Origin: Paramacrobiotus richtersi
Lineage: Eukaryota; Tardigrada; Eutardigrada; Parachela; Macrobiotidae
NCBI GenBank assembly: GCA_034698045.1
Contig: JAQGAU010000017.1
Coordinates: forward strand, 1-61,199
Direction of reading: 5' to 3'
DNA length: 61,199 bases
Shown: piece after piece, positions 47,885 through 59,490 of the stretch
Layout: each line of letters begins with the position of its first letter
Position numbering within the stretch: the stretch's first letter is position 1
Made by a program: the position numbers and the translations under genes
The notes under the pieces: generated by a model
Seen by the model: only the letters and a program-made list of their open reading frames with translations
Database searches by the model: none
What the model was told of the DNA's origin: nothing

Positions 47885-49874
47885 TCAATTAATGATCATC
47901 GGAGCTGCGGGATATATATAACAACAAATCAAAAACGTCACAAGTCCTTGATCGTTGTCCGGCCGTGGATACTTGACACCATTAGGCGGAAGACAGTAGA
48001 TGCGATGCAGGAGTTCCGTGGTCAGTTTGTTCAATGCCAGTGGGTCCAGTTGGCGCAGAGCGGCAGGTTCCAGCGGGCCATCTCCATGGGTCATCGCCGC
48101 CCCTTCATTGCAGCTACAAAAGAATAGCATACGCTCATGACCTAGTCGAAGTACAGCCAATCTATAATTGGCCACAAGCCACCGTAACATTGAAAGAAAG
48201 GGCAACGGTATGCCACAGACATGTATGCAGTATAAAGACACACATTGTAGTCATTTACCATCTGATAAGATGGCCCAGCTGAAACAACTGGAGCGCGTCC
48301 ATCTGGCAGTCGGTCCACAAGCTGCACAGCTGCGCGACATCCTCCCGCACCTCGGGACTGACTTCCGGACACGCGGCGTTCACCGCCATCATGAACGAAC
48401 GAAACGCCTGATTGAACGACTGGCGGCAGTCCAGCTCCAACCGGGGCAGAACAATCGGCAGTTTCTTAAACATGCCCCCGGCCATCACCCGCTCCCGGAT
48501 CGGATGATGACAAGGTATATTGAAGTATGCCACATCATTCTGCGTCATAAAAGCCCCACTAAACACGTTCCGCAGGCTGCAGTTGACCAGAACCAGTTTC
48601 CTTAGCGTAGGAACGAAACGAAGCAGCATCCCAACAGCGATTCGACTCGGAATCGCCCACCACCAGGGAAGGGTATTACACTCCTCCTGTACCTCGCAAT
48701 CCTTGAACACCAACTGGATCAAGTCAATCTTGATATCCCGGATGAATGTGCCCACCATACCAAAGGTTTTTGTATTTAAAAAATCCACGTTTCGAATAAC
48801 CAAGACTCTGGTGGTCGGTTGTAAGTGAAGAGCCACCGCACAGATCAGAAGATTTTCGGATGGCGTCGCATGACGTTCTCCAGGGGGTGGTTCGCCCCGA
48901 GGTGTTCCGTCTTGGCCGAGTCGCCGATCCACCGACTCTGCGAGTTTCTCAGGTATCTTGGTGGCATCCAGGTCGATGTATCGGGACAAAACCTCCGGGG
49001 GCAACCATCTGCATACCCTGAAAATATAGAGCATTTTAATACATTTCAGTCAAGAGAGAGAGACCGTATATCCATAAGCTACATATTGTACAATGTAGCC
49101 TTCAATAACATTAAAATAATATTTTATTAAACAGTGAACTCGTATTCTGCATGAACGGCGAGTAATGTCAGTGGAACATGAATAAAGTTCATCCATATTT
49201 TATTGTGACTGTGATACAACGAAAGCTGACGCTAAAATAACGACTGCAGTTATTTTCTGGCCTTGTATTGTTTAGCTAAATGTTAACTCCTCGCATGCTG
49301 TTGTTCTGTTAATATCGATTATCGAGTATGACCATCATGGTCAATTTTCTTCCGCGTTTAGGAATGCTCGCTCTCTACTTGATTCACTTACTTCCTCATA
49401 GTCCACTGATCGTGGATCTCCAGATAACAGCAGATCTCCTGTATGAGCTCGGCTGGGAGAAGATGCAGTCCGCGTTCATCGCTGCAGACAAGATCAGGAA
49501 TAGTACGAGTATCAGCAGAAGACACGTGTGAAAAACCGAATTCATGTGCCCTGGGACCTGGAAATACATCTGGCTAAAAACATTGTTTTTCGACGAAAAA
49601 ACGGATATTTGTTCTTACTTGGCAGGGCAATCAGTTGCTCTTTGCTGAGAGGCAGGTCATTAACAGGGTCCGTCCCCTGCTCGTCGATGTACTGTTCAAT
49701 CAGGCAGCGCTCGAAAGCTTCGCCAGAAACGGGAGACCTCACGGGCTGTTCTGGAGTTGTTCCGCTAACTGAAGAAAATATACGTTCAGCACAGCTTATG
49801 AGCACTTCGAAGAACAGACAGACTCGAAGGACCAGAAGCGTCAGTTCACACTTACGCGCACAAACGAACGACAT
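47885..49874 (-). CDS. U-box plus F-box chimeric protein F (440 aa, 5 exons)
   Basis: Exons: 49874-49856 (19 nt, MSFVCA), 49768-49619 (U-box, 150 nt), 49557-49392, 49017-48259 (759 nt) and 48113-47885. The U-box reads LSGTTPEQPVRSPVSGEAFE, then RCLIEQYIDEQGTDPVNDLP. The F-box is LLPAELIQEICCYLEIHDQW, then TMRKVCRWLPPEVLSRYID. Body and tail match E and G almost throughout, with no gap in the 759-nt exon. Exon 3 is six bases (two codons) longer than in E and G. Splice sites and phases are the same as in E and G. The expected role is ubiquitin ligase or adaptor, by domain inference. Confidence 0.85.
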
Positions 49875-50909
49875 TCTCAATTGTGGACAAGGGAAATTGT
49901 TACTATTTTGTATGGACTAGAAACAGAAGTCAGACTAGGGCACGATTTTTTGGCATCCAAACTGCATATTCTGTAATCGGTATCATGTAAAAATCTGTAC
50001 TCAGACGAGGCTCTACTTCTAGTCGAAGATCTGAAGAGTAAGAAAACGGAAGAATGAATAATATTAGTCACGCAGCTGCGAATCAAGTCAAGACAACACG
50101 TGCAGCAATCTGATTTTCTTGTCTGATCATGTTGAGTTCCGACGTGGCGAGGCTTGTTACGTTAGGGGTGCCGTAAACTGTCGCGCTAGGGTCCCTTTGG
50201 AGAATTAATTTCGGGAACTGAGATTCAACGATTTCTAAACCTTATTTTACGACTGTCTTTTTATGAGCACTCCAACTAAAGATAACCCAAAAAAAGCAGA
50301 AAACACACGCAACAGAAACACACAACAGAAATAAGTAAGTACACGCTACCACGGTTATGGTGGCATTCTGAACCCGGCGATCATGGCTGAGCTCCATACC
50401 CTCTTCACAAAAAATAAAGGCGGGCTTATTTAATCTTTAACCTGAACTACCGGTAAACCAAACACCAAACAAACATGCACTGTTTGGTGTTGTGATAAAT
50501 TTACGCTATTAAACTGGCAAAACATTAAGCTAACAAGTAGGAACAATTAAAAAACTGAAAACAATATGTGCCAAAATAATGGTTATTTACAAATTACAAT
50601 TACAACAGGAAATGTATAAACTAGAAACACAATCTCTCAGGCCCTTTATTTTTTTCTGAACATCTCTGAAATGCAGTGCATATTCCTCAAAACAAAGATT
50701 AGAAATTCTAGTCAAGCATCTGAGCAAAACAATCTGAGCATCCGCAATTCCTAAAAACAACAACTGGGTAAGTTGGTAACTTGCTATACAATCCCCGACA
50801 AGCAAAACCCCTCATTGGGCCCTCAACCGAAGCAAACCTTTGGAAAACAATTGACAAAAATCGCGAAAACCTAGCAAAATCCCAAAAGCACGCCAACCAT
50901 CCAAAACTC
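49875..50909. other. Upstream flank of gene F
   Basis: Homologous to the flank of G (54375-55352), including the 3' flank of TDP2, and continuous with the TDP2 relic that follows. No gene. Confidence 0.5.
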
Positions 50910-52050
50910 CTACATGGAATTGAAAAATGCGGTCAAAGGTGACGAGAATCCCCCAGTGGTCCGAGGGGAACTTTTGCGAATTCGGCGCCTTACGCAATCC
51001 CACCAGGTTGAAGTGCAACGGGGCCAGGGCGCATTTCGTCTCACTGGGGCGGAAATACAGCCGGTCAAACCGACACACCACTTTCTTCCAGGATTTCCCG
51101 ACTTTGCTGATGGCGTTGGTGTTACGCTGTGTGTCCCATGTGCAGGCGCATTCGGGGCGGGACCCGGTGACCGACGATGCGCTGTGGGATGCCGCCGATG
51201 GTTTTCAACTGTGGACAACATGTTTCGTTCAACAGGGATGTATTTTGTGACAATCTGCTTTATAAGACAGTGCGTTCATTTCAGCATGGGATTTTTCGGA
51301 TGCTATATATATCGTTTCGCTCACCTGCAAAATCTATGGTGCTTTCCAGATGGGTGTTGATCAGCGTCAGTGGAATGCCATCAAAATGCGCCTATATAAA
51401 GGTCAAGATCGAAAACGACAGTAATGTTAACGGCTAAAATCTAAGCTGCAGAAGATAATTCAAATTAAAAGCACTAAAGCAGAAACCAACATTGGAAATT
51501 AAACCGTAAACGGCAGGTAATTAATAAAATCAGTTTAGAAAGGAAAATATTCAAGAGCGGTACAGAAGAAGTCACGCGAAATGACAAAACAGGTGAGAAG
51601 GAAGTGTAAACATACTGTACAAACCAGGTATGAAAAAAGTCCATTATAATTACGAAAAATGTTCGGCAAAAACTAGGAAACAACCCATTTATGTTGGCAA
51701 AATTTCTTGTTAGGGATTAGTCAGTTTACCTGTGTAATCAAGGGATTTCGACCCATTCGGGTACTGGGAAACGCCACAACATGAGCGGTCTCTTTGGCCA
51801 AAAGTGTCGCTAGTACTCGATAGTTCCGCCAGTGCAAATAATGTACGGAGGACTTGATTCCCGCTGAATGATATCGAGATTCATCTGCACCACCTCCTGC
51901 AACAAAAACACACATATGGACATCGGTTAGAACAGATTCCCCACAGGAACGATCGTCTTACCTGTCAAAACACCACGTCAGGCTTCTTGATGTTGATTTC
52001 GTTAATCACTCCACGAGCGGTGGGACTCTCATCATCCAATCTCACACAAC
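50910..52050 (-). pseudogene. Relic of the 3' half of TDP2
   Basis: Minus-strand copy of TDP2 exons 4-7. Exon 4 is recognisable near 51960-52045 (LDDES, VINEIN, KKPDVVF), exon 5 near 51721-51900 (EVVQMNLDI, RMGRNPLITQ), the start of exon 6 near 51345-51390 (FDGIPLTLINTHLEST) and the last exon at 50910-51230. The catalytic GDLNLRD stretch is missing. The last exon lacks 11 nt, where TDP2 has GTGTACAGGTC, and has an extra base before the stop, so the frame is broken. It is a host-gene relic carried along by duplication of the F-box unit. Confidence 0.88.
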
Positions 52051-52079
52051 TGGAAACAACCCACCATAAAAAAGTAGTA

Positions 52080-52330
52080 CATTACCTGGCCGACACAGAC
52101 AATGGTCACGTTGAAGTTTGGACAGAAATGACCGATTGAAAGGTGCAAATGTAGCGTGTGTGACTGATCCTGCCGGAAGTACCATCGTTTTTACATGCCT
52201 TTGTTCTGTTGACTATCCTGTACAGCGGTTTTGCTGGGGCAGTACAATTTCAACATCTCTTGCACGGAGAATTGTAAGTAAATTACCTTAAAATTTAAAC
52301 GAACCGCTTTACCATTTGTTAGTATCAGAA
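52080..52330 (-). pseudogene. LDH exon-1 end and promoter copy (unit F/G)
   Basis: The end of LDH exon 1 (NVTIVCVGQ followed by GTAAT) lies at about 52085-52112. It is joined to LDH promoter sequence up to about 52330 with the ETS-like GCCGGAAGTA at 52172-52181. The splice donor is still plausible. It faces the TDP2 relic and gene F. Confidence 0.7.
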
Positions 52331-52597
52331 ATCCCTGATATTCTATGGTTAATCGTCGTATGCTGACAGAGTCCAGCCTCGTCTGCAGAATTCATAGCAG
52401 CCATTTACAGTTCGCTTTATTAAAATGATTTATTTCAAGGAAACTATTTTTTAACAGTGTTACACAATACTTGCACTCCGCGATACAAAATTTCCCCTTT
52501 GCATTTTCTTCAGACATTACGTTGTAATTCCTCGAATACCCTTTGTAACAGCGTATACGAGAAGTGGTTAAAACGCAAACTGCTCAGGCTACCTAGT

Positions 52598-54374
52598 TCA
52601 ATGAATGATCATCGGAGTTGCGGGATACATGTAAGAACAAATCAAAAAAGTCCCAAATCCATAGTCGTTGTCCGGCCGTGGATAGGTCACACCATTAGGG
52701 GGAAGACAGTAGATGCGATGCAGGAGCTCCATGGTCAGTTTGTTCAAGGCCAGCGGGTCCAGTTGGCGCAGAGCGGCAGCCTCCAGCGGGAGAGCTCCAT
52801 GGGTCATCGGCACCCCTTGGTTACAACTAAAAAAGAGAAGAATACGCTCATGACCACTCCAAGTACAGACTTTACAGTCAATCTTTAACTGGGCACCCAA
52901 ACAATGAAAGGGCAGTGGCATGCCACAGACGTGTATATCTGCAGTATAAAGACACACATTAATGTACAGTAGTTATTTACCATTTGATAAGATGGCCCAG
53001 CTCCCACAACTGGCGCTCGTCGATCTGGCAGTCGTTCCACAATCTGCACAGCTTCGCGACATCCTCCCGCACCTCGGGACTGACTTCCGGACACTGGGCG
53101 TCCATCGCCATCATGAACGAATAAAACGCTTGATTGAACGACTGACGGCAGTCCAACTCCAATCGAGGCAGAACAATCGACAGTTTTTTGAACATGCCCC
53201 CGGCCATTAGCCGCTCCTGGATGGGATGGAGGCAAGGTATGTTGAAGTATGCCACATCATTCTGCGTCATAAAAGCCCCACTAAACACGTTCCGGAGGCT
53301 GCAGTTGACCAGAACCAGTTTCCTTAGCAGAGGCACGTAAGGAAGCAGCATCCCAACCGCGAGTCGGCTGGGAATCGTCCACCAGTAGTGAATGTTGATG
53401 CACTCCTCCTGTCGCTCGCAATCTTTGAACACCAACTGGATCAAGTCGATCTTTCGTTCCTTGATAAGTAGGCCCACCATACCAAACGTTTTTGTATTTA
53501 AATAATCCACGTTTCGAATAACCAAGACTTTGGTGGTCGGTTGGACGTGCAGAAGCAGCGCACACCACAGAAGATTTTCGGCTGGCGTCGCGGCACGTTC
53601 TCCCGGTGGTGGTACACCCGGGGGTATTCCGGCTTGGCGGAGTTGTCGTTCCATCGATTCTGCGAGTGCCTCGGGTATCTTGGAGGCATCCAGGTCGATG
53701 TATTGGTACAAAAACTCCGGGGACATCCATGTGCACACTCTGAAAATATGGAGCATTTTCATACATTTCCGACAACCGACCATATATTTATAAGTGGCTA
53801 CTCCTCGCGTGCTATAATCGTACTATATTATGGCCAGTTTTCTTCAGCGTTTAAGATCGCTCGCTCTTTACTTTATCACTTACTTCTTCATAGTCCACTG
53901 GTCGTGGACCTCCAAATAACTGCAAATCTCCTGTATGAGCTCGGCTGGGAGAAGCTGCATTCCGCGTTCATCGGTGTAAACAACATCAGGACCATCATCA
54001 ACAGAAGACAGGTGTAAAGAACCGGATTTAGGTGCCGTGGTACCTGTAAAACATCTGACTAAAAGCAATGTTTTTCGACCAAAAAAAGAATGTCTGCTCT
54101 TACTTGGCACGGCAATCAGTTGCTCCTTGTTGAGAGGCAGGCCGTTCAAGGGATCCGTCCCGTGCTCGTCGATGTACTGTTCGATCAGGCATCGCTCGAA
54201 AACCTCACGAGAAACGGGAGATGCCACGGGCTGTTTTGGAGATGTTCCGCTAACTATATAAAATACACCTTTAGCATGGCTTATGAGTTTTTCACTGTAA
54301 ACAGACTCACAAACTTAATTCACTCGAAGGACCAGAAGCGTCATTTCACACTTACGCGCACAAATGAACGGCAT
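52598..54374 (-). CDS. U-box plus F-box chimeric protein G (438 aa, 5 exons)
   Basis: Exons: 54374-54356 (19 nt), 54253-54104 (150 nt), 54043-53884, 53739-52981 (759 nt) and 52826-52598. The U-box is residues 1-56 (MPFICALSGTSPKQPVASPV, then SREVFERCLIEQYIDEHGTD). By eye it matches about 30 of 53 positions of human PRPF19 as I remember it. The F-box is residues 87-125 (LLPAELIQEICSYLEVHDQW). The body blocks and tail are as in E and F. This is the copy next to intact TDP2 and so probably occupies the ancestral position. It has none of Prp19's coiled coil or WD40 repeats. All splice junctions follow GT-AG. Confidence 0.86.
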
Positions 54375-55352
54375 TCTCAATTGTGGACGCAGTCGCAAAG
54401 GAAACTCAAAACTGTAAACTGTTTCAGTTATTCTGTATCAGACTACGGCACAGTTTTTCGCCGTTGGGCATCAAAATTCCATGTTCTGTAGTAATCTGCA
54501 CTTATCGCCAGTAGGAATCTGTACTCAGGCGAGGCTGTAATCTTTCCGAAGAGTAGGAAAACGGAAGACTGAAAAAATTAGTCATGCAGTTGCGAACCAA
54601 GCCAAGAACGTGCAGGCTTGTGCAGCAATCTGATTTTCTTGTCTGAGCCTGTTGGCATGTGACGTGGCGAGGGTTCATAGGGTGGGGGTATGAATGATAA
54701 ATAGAATTTTGGGAACTGGGATTCAACGACTTCTAAACTACTGAAGAGACTGTCTTTTTATGAACACTCCAAACGTTCCTACAGAGACTAAGTAACAGAG
54801 TACTTAACGAAAGATAAATCAAAATATTAAACAGAAAGAAGCAAATAATACCAAGGTTATCTGGTCATTTTTTAACCCGGCAAACAGTGTTCAGCTCGGT
54901 ACCCTCTTTCACAAAAGATAAAAGCGGGCACAGCAGTGCATTGCCTGGTGATGTGACAAATTACGCTGATACATAAACACTCAAAAAATTAAAATATGTG
55001 GCAAAATAATACCTAATTTGCAATCAAAACAGGTAATGTAACTATAAAACACAATCGTGGATAATCGCAAGATAAGAGCAAGATATCAAGCAATTTATTT
55101 CTGAGCAAACACCTTAAATTTTCTAAAATGCAGTGCATTTTCCCCAAAATAAAGGTTAGAAATTCCAGTCAAGCATCTGAGCAAAACTCAAGCATTCACA
55201 ATTCCTAAAAATCTTGTTAAATTGCTACACAATCCTCGACAAGCAAGACTCCTCAACCGAAGCAAACCTTTGGAAAACACACGAAAATTCTTCACAAAAA
55301 TCCCGAAAAACTGCAATAAAATCCCAAAAACACCCCCATCCATCCAAAAATC
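54375..55352. other. Spacer between gene G and TDP2
   Basis: Holds the promoter of G and the 3' UTR of TDP2. It is the presumed source of the copied flanks beside E and F. No gene. Confidence 0.5.
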
Positions 55353-57996
55353 CTACATGGAGTTGAAGAGACGGTCAAACGTGACGAGAATCCCCCAGTG
55401 GTCCGAGGGGAACTTTTGCGAGTTGGGCGCCTTACGCAATCCCACCAGGTTGAAGTGCAGCGGGGCCAGGGCGCATTTCGTCTCACTGGGGCGGAAATAC
55501 AGCCGGTCAAACCGACACACCACCTTCTTCCATGATTTCCCCACTTTGCTGATGGCGTTGGTGTTGCGCTGCGTGTCCCAGGTGCAGGCGCACTCGGGAC
55601 GGGACCCGGTGACCGTGTACAGGTCGACGATGCGCTGTGGGATGCCGCCGATGGCTTTCAGCTGTTGGGCAAAAGATTTGGTTTATTTAAATGCATTTTT
55701 TTCATACGTTGTGCTCTGACGATAGACGGCAAATTTTGTTTTTATACTTCCGCTTTCATTCTACCATAGGTCTCTTTTTATACTCAAATAGACTGCTATT
55801 ATCGAATATATTTAAAATATATTTGATTAAATTAAATAAAACATCTTTACGTATATGAAGTTTTTACACATCGTTTAATTACTTTTTCAAATAGTACTAT
55901 CTGAAAAATATTTAAATTAAATTAGACGAAACATCTTTACGTTTGTTTCTTCGTTACAATTTGTATCTCGCATTCAAATATCATTTTTTACATTTACGCC
56001 TCTCGCTTTTCAAATCCACCAGAAAATTTACTTTTTTTAATTACTTTAATTTGTTGATTTATACGATTACTTTTTTGCTGCTGATTTTCATGGTTATATC
56101 ATGTACACTGACATTCTGAGTCATTGTGCGATTCGGAAGCGTACAAAAAACGTCGAATAAACGGTAGAACTGCCTTCTTACCTCGTTGTCACGCAGATTG
56201 AGATCGCCGCCAAAGATGACCGTCCGTTCGGCGCTGGCGTCGCGCATTTGAATGAACCCCTCCGCCAGCTGATTCTTCCGTTCATCCGCAAAATCCTTAG
56301 TACTTTCCAGATGGGAGTTGATCAGCGTCAACGGAATGCCATCAAAACGGGCCTAAACAAAAAAGAGTGAAGAAAAACAACAATTCTACCGTCAATTACG
56401 ATTTCGGTACTATTCAGCCTAAAATCTGAGGTGTTGAAGAAAACTCAGATTAGCAGCAGAAACAAACACTTGAAATCCCACCATAAAAATGAACATAATT
56501 TAAGAAAATCAACTCAAACCATTCACAAATAAGACAACCAAGAGAAAGGGAAAATAACAAAGATAATCGATTTTTATCGACAAAATGCTAGTCAGAAGTT
56601 TACCTGTGTAATCAAGAGATTCCGACCCATTCGAGTATTGGGAAACGCCACAACATCATCACTTTCAAACTGCATAGTCTCTTTGGACAAAAGTGTCGCT
56701 GTGAAGTACTCGACCGATCCGGCAGTGCGAATTGTGTATGAAGGACTCAGTTCCTGCTGAATGATATCGAGATTCATCTGCACCACCTCCTGCCACAAAA
56801 ACACACATATGGATATCGGTTAGAAATGATTCCACACCGGAACGACTGTGTTACCTGCAAAAACACCACGTCAGGCTTCTTGAGATTGATTTCATTGATC
56901 ACTCCATGAGTGCGGGCTGTGAGACTCTCGTCATCCAATCCTATAAAAATGGAAACAGTTAAATCAGAAAAAAATACAAAAACTGAGAAAATCAAATCAT
57001 GACACGCAAAATACTGGCAGCAGGTAAAATACATACAGATAATATGAAACAGATAAGACGAATAGTAAATGGCAAAGCATGCCAAAAATCACGATACAAT
57101 GAAAAAAAGGAAATAATAATAAACTACTGTTGAAATGCCAACATACAACAAACCTCAAAAACCACAAATGATCCGACATCAACCAAAAAAAACCTAGTAT
57201 AAAATTCAAAAAAACAGTCTGTAAAAGTTTTACAGTAAAACTATCAAAAATTATGAAGTAAAAATCATAAACTGCCATAACGGCCCATAAAAATTAATTA
57301 GAAATACAAAATACATAAAACGCCAAATGAACGACAAACAATAAGCCTAAACTTACTGAATTATTTCGTAAAAAAAATCAAAAAACCAGGACAACAATTG
57401 CTGTGACGAGCATTGCACAAGCAAAGCGCAAAAACACTGCAAGAAACCATCAAAAACGGTCACCATACCGTCAACATTCCAGGACACGATCCGAAACACA
57501 TCGGGACGCTGACCATCACCCCCAGCATCCACAACACCCGTCTGTTCCGTCTTCTGGATCGTTACAACAGCGGAAGTGGACGGTGTGTCCGCATCGAGAT
57601 CAATCAGCGGGATCTCCGCTCCAGGGGTCCGCAGACGTTTCCGTGGGGGCCCAGACGCCGCGGACGAGCCCCTGAACAACAGTCCGACTGCAAAAGCTGC
57701 ATTCGCACAAGAAACAGTGAATTCCATACTCTGCGTCTCCAGAAACGGCAGCCGCAGTCCCCGTGGGTTCCTGACTGCTGAAGAACTCGTTAAGACTCGC
57801 CTGCAAGGGAAAGGCATGCGGAATACTTTGTACTTGATTCTCCTGATGAAAGCACTGTTTCTTGATCGTTTTCGAGACTAACCTCAAGGTTCCACCCATT
57901 TTTGCGTAGAATGTCATCGGCGATGGCGAATGTGCTGTTGGTTATTTGGCAAAATTCCACGCAGAGTTCGGCACTGGATTTCTTACGATCATCCAT
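55353..57996 (-). CDS. TDP2: Tyrosyl-DNA phosphodiesterase 2 (TDP2), 7 exons
   Basis: Removes topoisomerase II peptide adducts from 5' DNA ends in the nucleus. Exons: 57996-57883, 57800-57730, 57671-57469, 56940-56855, 56789-56604, 56352-56182 and 55661-55353, joined in phase to 379 residues (human 362). An N-terminal UBA-like domain (LCVEFCQITNSTFAIADDIL, residues 11-45) precedes a linker with an acidic IPLIDLDAD stretch that could be a SUMO-interacting motif. The endonuclease/exonuclease/phosphatase domain has all catalytic motifs: SWNVDG (125-130), FLQE (Glu159), SHLEST, GGDLNLRD (Asp270), TWDT and SDHWG (His365). Intron 2 is 58 nt, chosen because it alone keeps the frame. The 3' half was copied to 50910-52050. 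Confidence 0.95.
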
Positions 57997-58664
57997 TTGG
58001 CATCAGGATAGTCAATGGAACCGCACGGAGCTCGTACAGGTAGATCCTTTGCGAGATTCGCTGATTGGGGAAGGATTCACGAGAGCGAAAAGTGAAAACA
58101 CTGAAAACTGAAAAGTCGTGTTTTGAACGAGTCACAACTAAAACTTTTGCAAGTGAGTTCAAGTGGATGGCGAAGCTACCATACCCTGTGAACGAGAAAT
58201 CGAAATTGTACGTCCGAGAATAAAAATTAATGATTAATACTAGTATACTAATAGTATCACAGATCAAAACAAGTCTACCAAAATTATTGCGAAAAATATT
58301 CACATGCAGGCAAGGCAAGCGGAGTCGCGGACATGTCTGCTTTCGTTTTGTTAAGGCGGAGCGTGCGCAGGAAGTTACCACGGGGCGTAATGGAAACTAG
58401 TACTTCGGCGCGTGACACGCCTGCCTGTTCGCTTATTTTTGATGTTTCCTGATTCTCGAAGTTTTTAATTTTTACTGCTGTTTTAACTTGCGTTTCTTTG
58501 TTGTTCCAGTTTAAAAATGCTTCTTCAAGATCATATATGAATCTGGATTTTAGCATGGTTTATTAGTACCATGCCGCTTATGGTTCTTCGGCGTTTGATA
58601 CAGTCTGGTTCCAGTCTGGTACGTTCTCCAAGTTCTACTCAGAATCTACTACCTCGAAGTACTT

Positions 58665-58747
58665 CCGGAGTGTATGATAAAATCATATCATCATACAGTC
58701 ATCGTCATGACATTGTATCATCATCATCATTTTATCATACACTCCGG
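58665..58747. repeat. Hairpin with 19-bp perfect arms
   Basis: The arms at 58665-58683 and 58729-58747 (CCGGAGTGTATGATAAAAT and its complement) are perfectly paired around a 45-nt loop rich in ATC triplets. Outside the arms GAAGTACTT and TACTTCTT extend the symmetry imperfectly. It may be a tiny foldback element. Confidence 0.8.
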
Positions 58748-59490
58748 TACTTCTTAGTTTCTGCCTTTACTAAATCAGCTTCACTGTCGTTTGATCATTT
58801 CTATCCGAAACAAATTCGCAAGTGATTTTGTGGGTTTTTTTGGTAGTTGGGAAAATGCAGAAAAGCACGTTAGTGAAACACATTTCGATACGTTTTTGAA
58901 TTTCTTCCATCGTTTAAAAATAAAAGTATTTTTCACTCAATTTGACTCGAAGTTCTTAGAAGTCTGGTCCCTTCCGCACTCTTTCATGTAGCCGCGGGTT
59001 AGGTATTTATTCTGTTTTCCGGTGTGCGAAGATGAGGCAAGGAGCATGCTTTGTACACCAACGAAGAAACTCGCGCCTGGGACGGATTCCGTGCATCAGC
59101 TTCTGATTTCACCAGAAACCTCCATGATCCGCGCTCCACTTCCCGCACTTGGAAACGGTTAGTTTTATCATCATGCCCTTGCGAATTTACACTGAATTTT
59201 TTGTATGATTATTCCATCGTGTAAGTAGTCTTTTTCTACTTGGATTTTCCTTTCGTTAAGAACTGATGTGAAAATTAAAACATTCCACTGATGGTTATTC
59301 TTCCCCCGCGGCTACCGTGAGATGTGCAGCACAGCTGCGTATCTGAATTTTATGAAATTCAGTCATCTATTTTATAAAATAATAAAATAAAAAAGATTTA
59401 GTTTTCAAAAAAATAACTTATTTTTATAGAATTCAGCTATTATTTTTATTGTATTAATTAATAATCAAATTTTAGTAATTTAAATAATTT

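Noticed and set aside
50914-51360. Plus-strand 148-codon frame opposite the TDP2 relic, with a similar one at 55222-55719
   Set aside because: These are antisense shadows of the TDP2 last exon and its copy.
57989-58381. Minus-strand 130-codon frame upstream of TDP2
   Set aside because: It overlaps the TDP2 promoter and start codon in another frame and has no recognisable domain.
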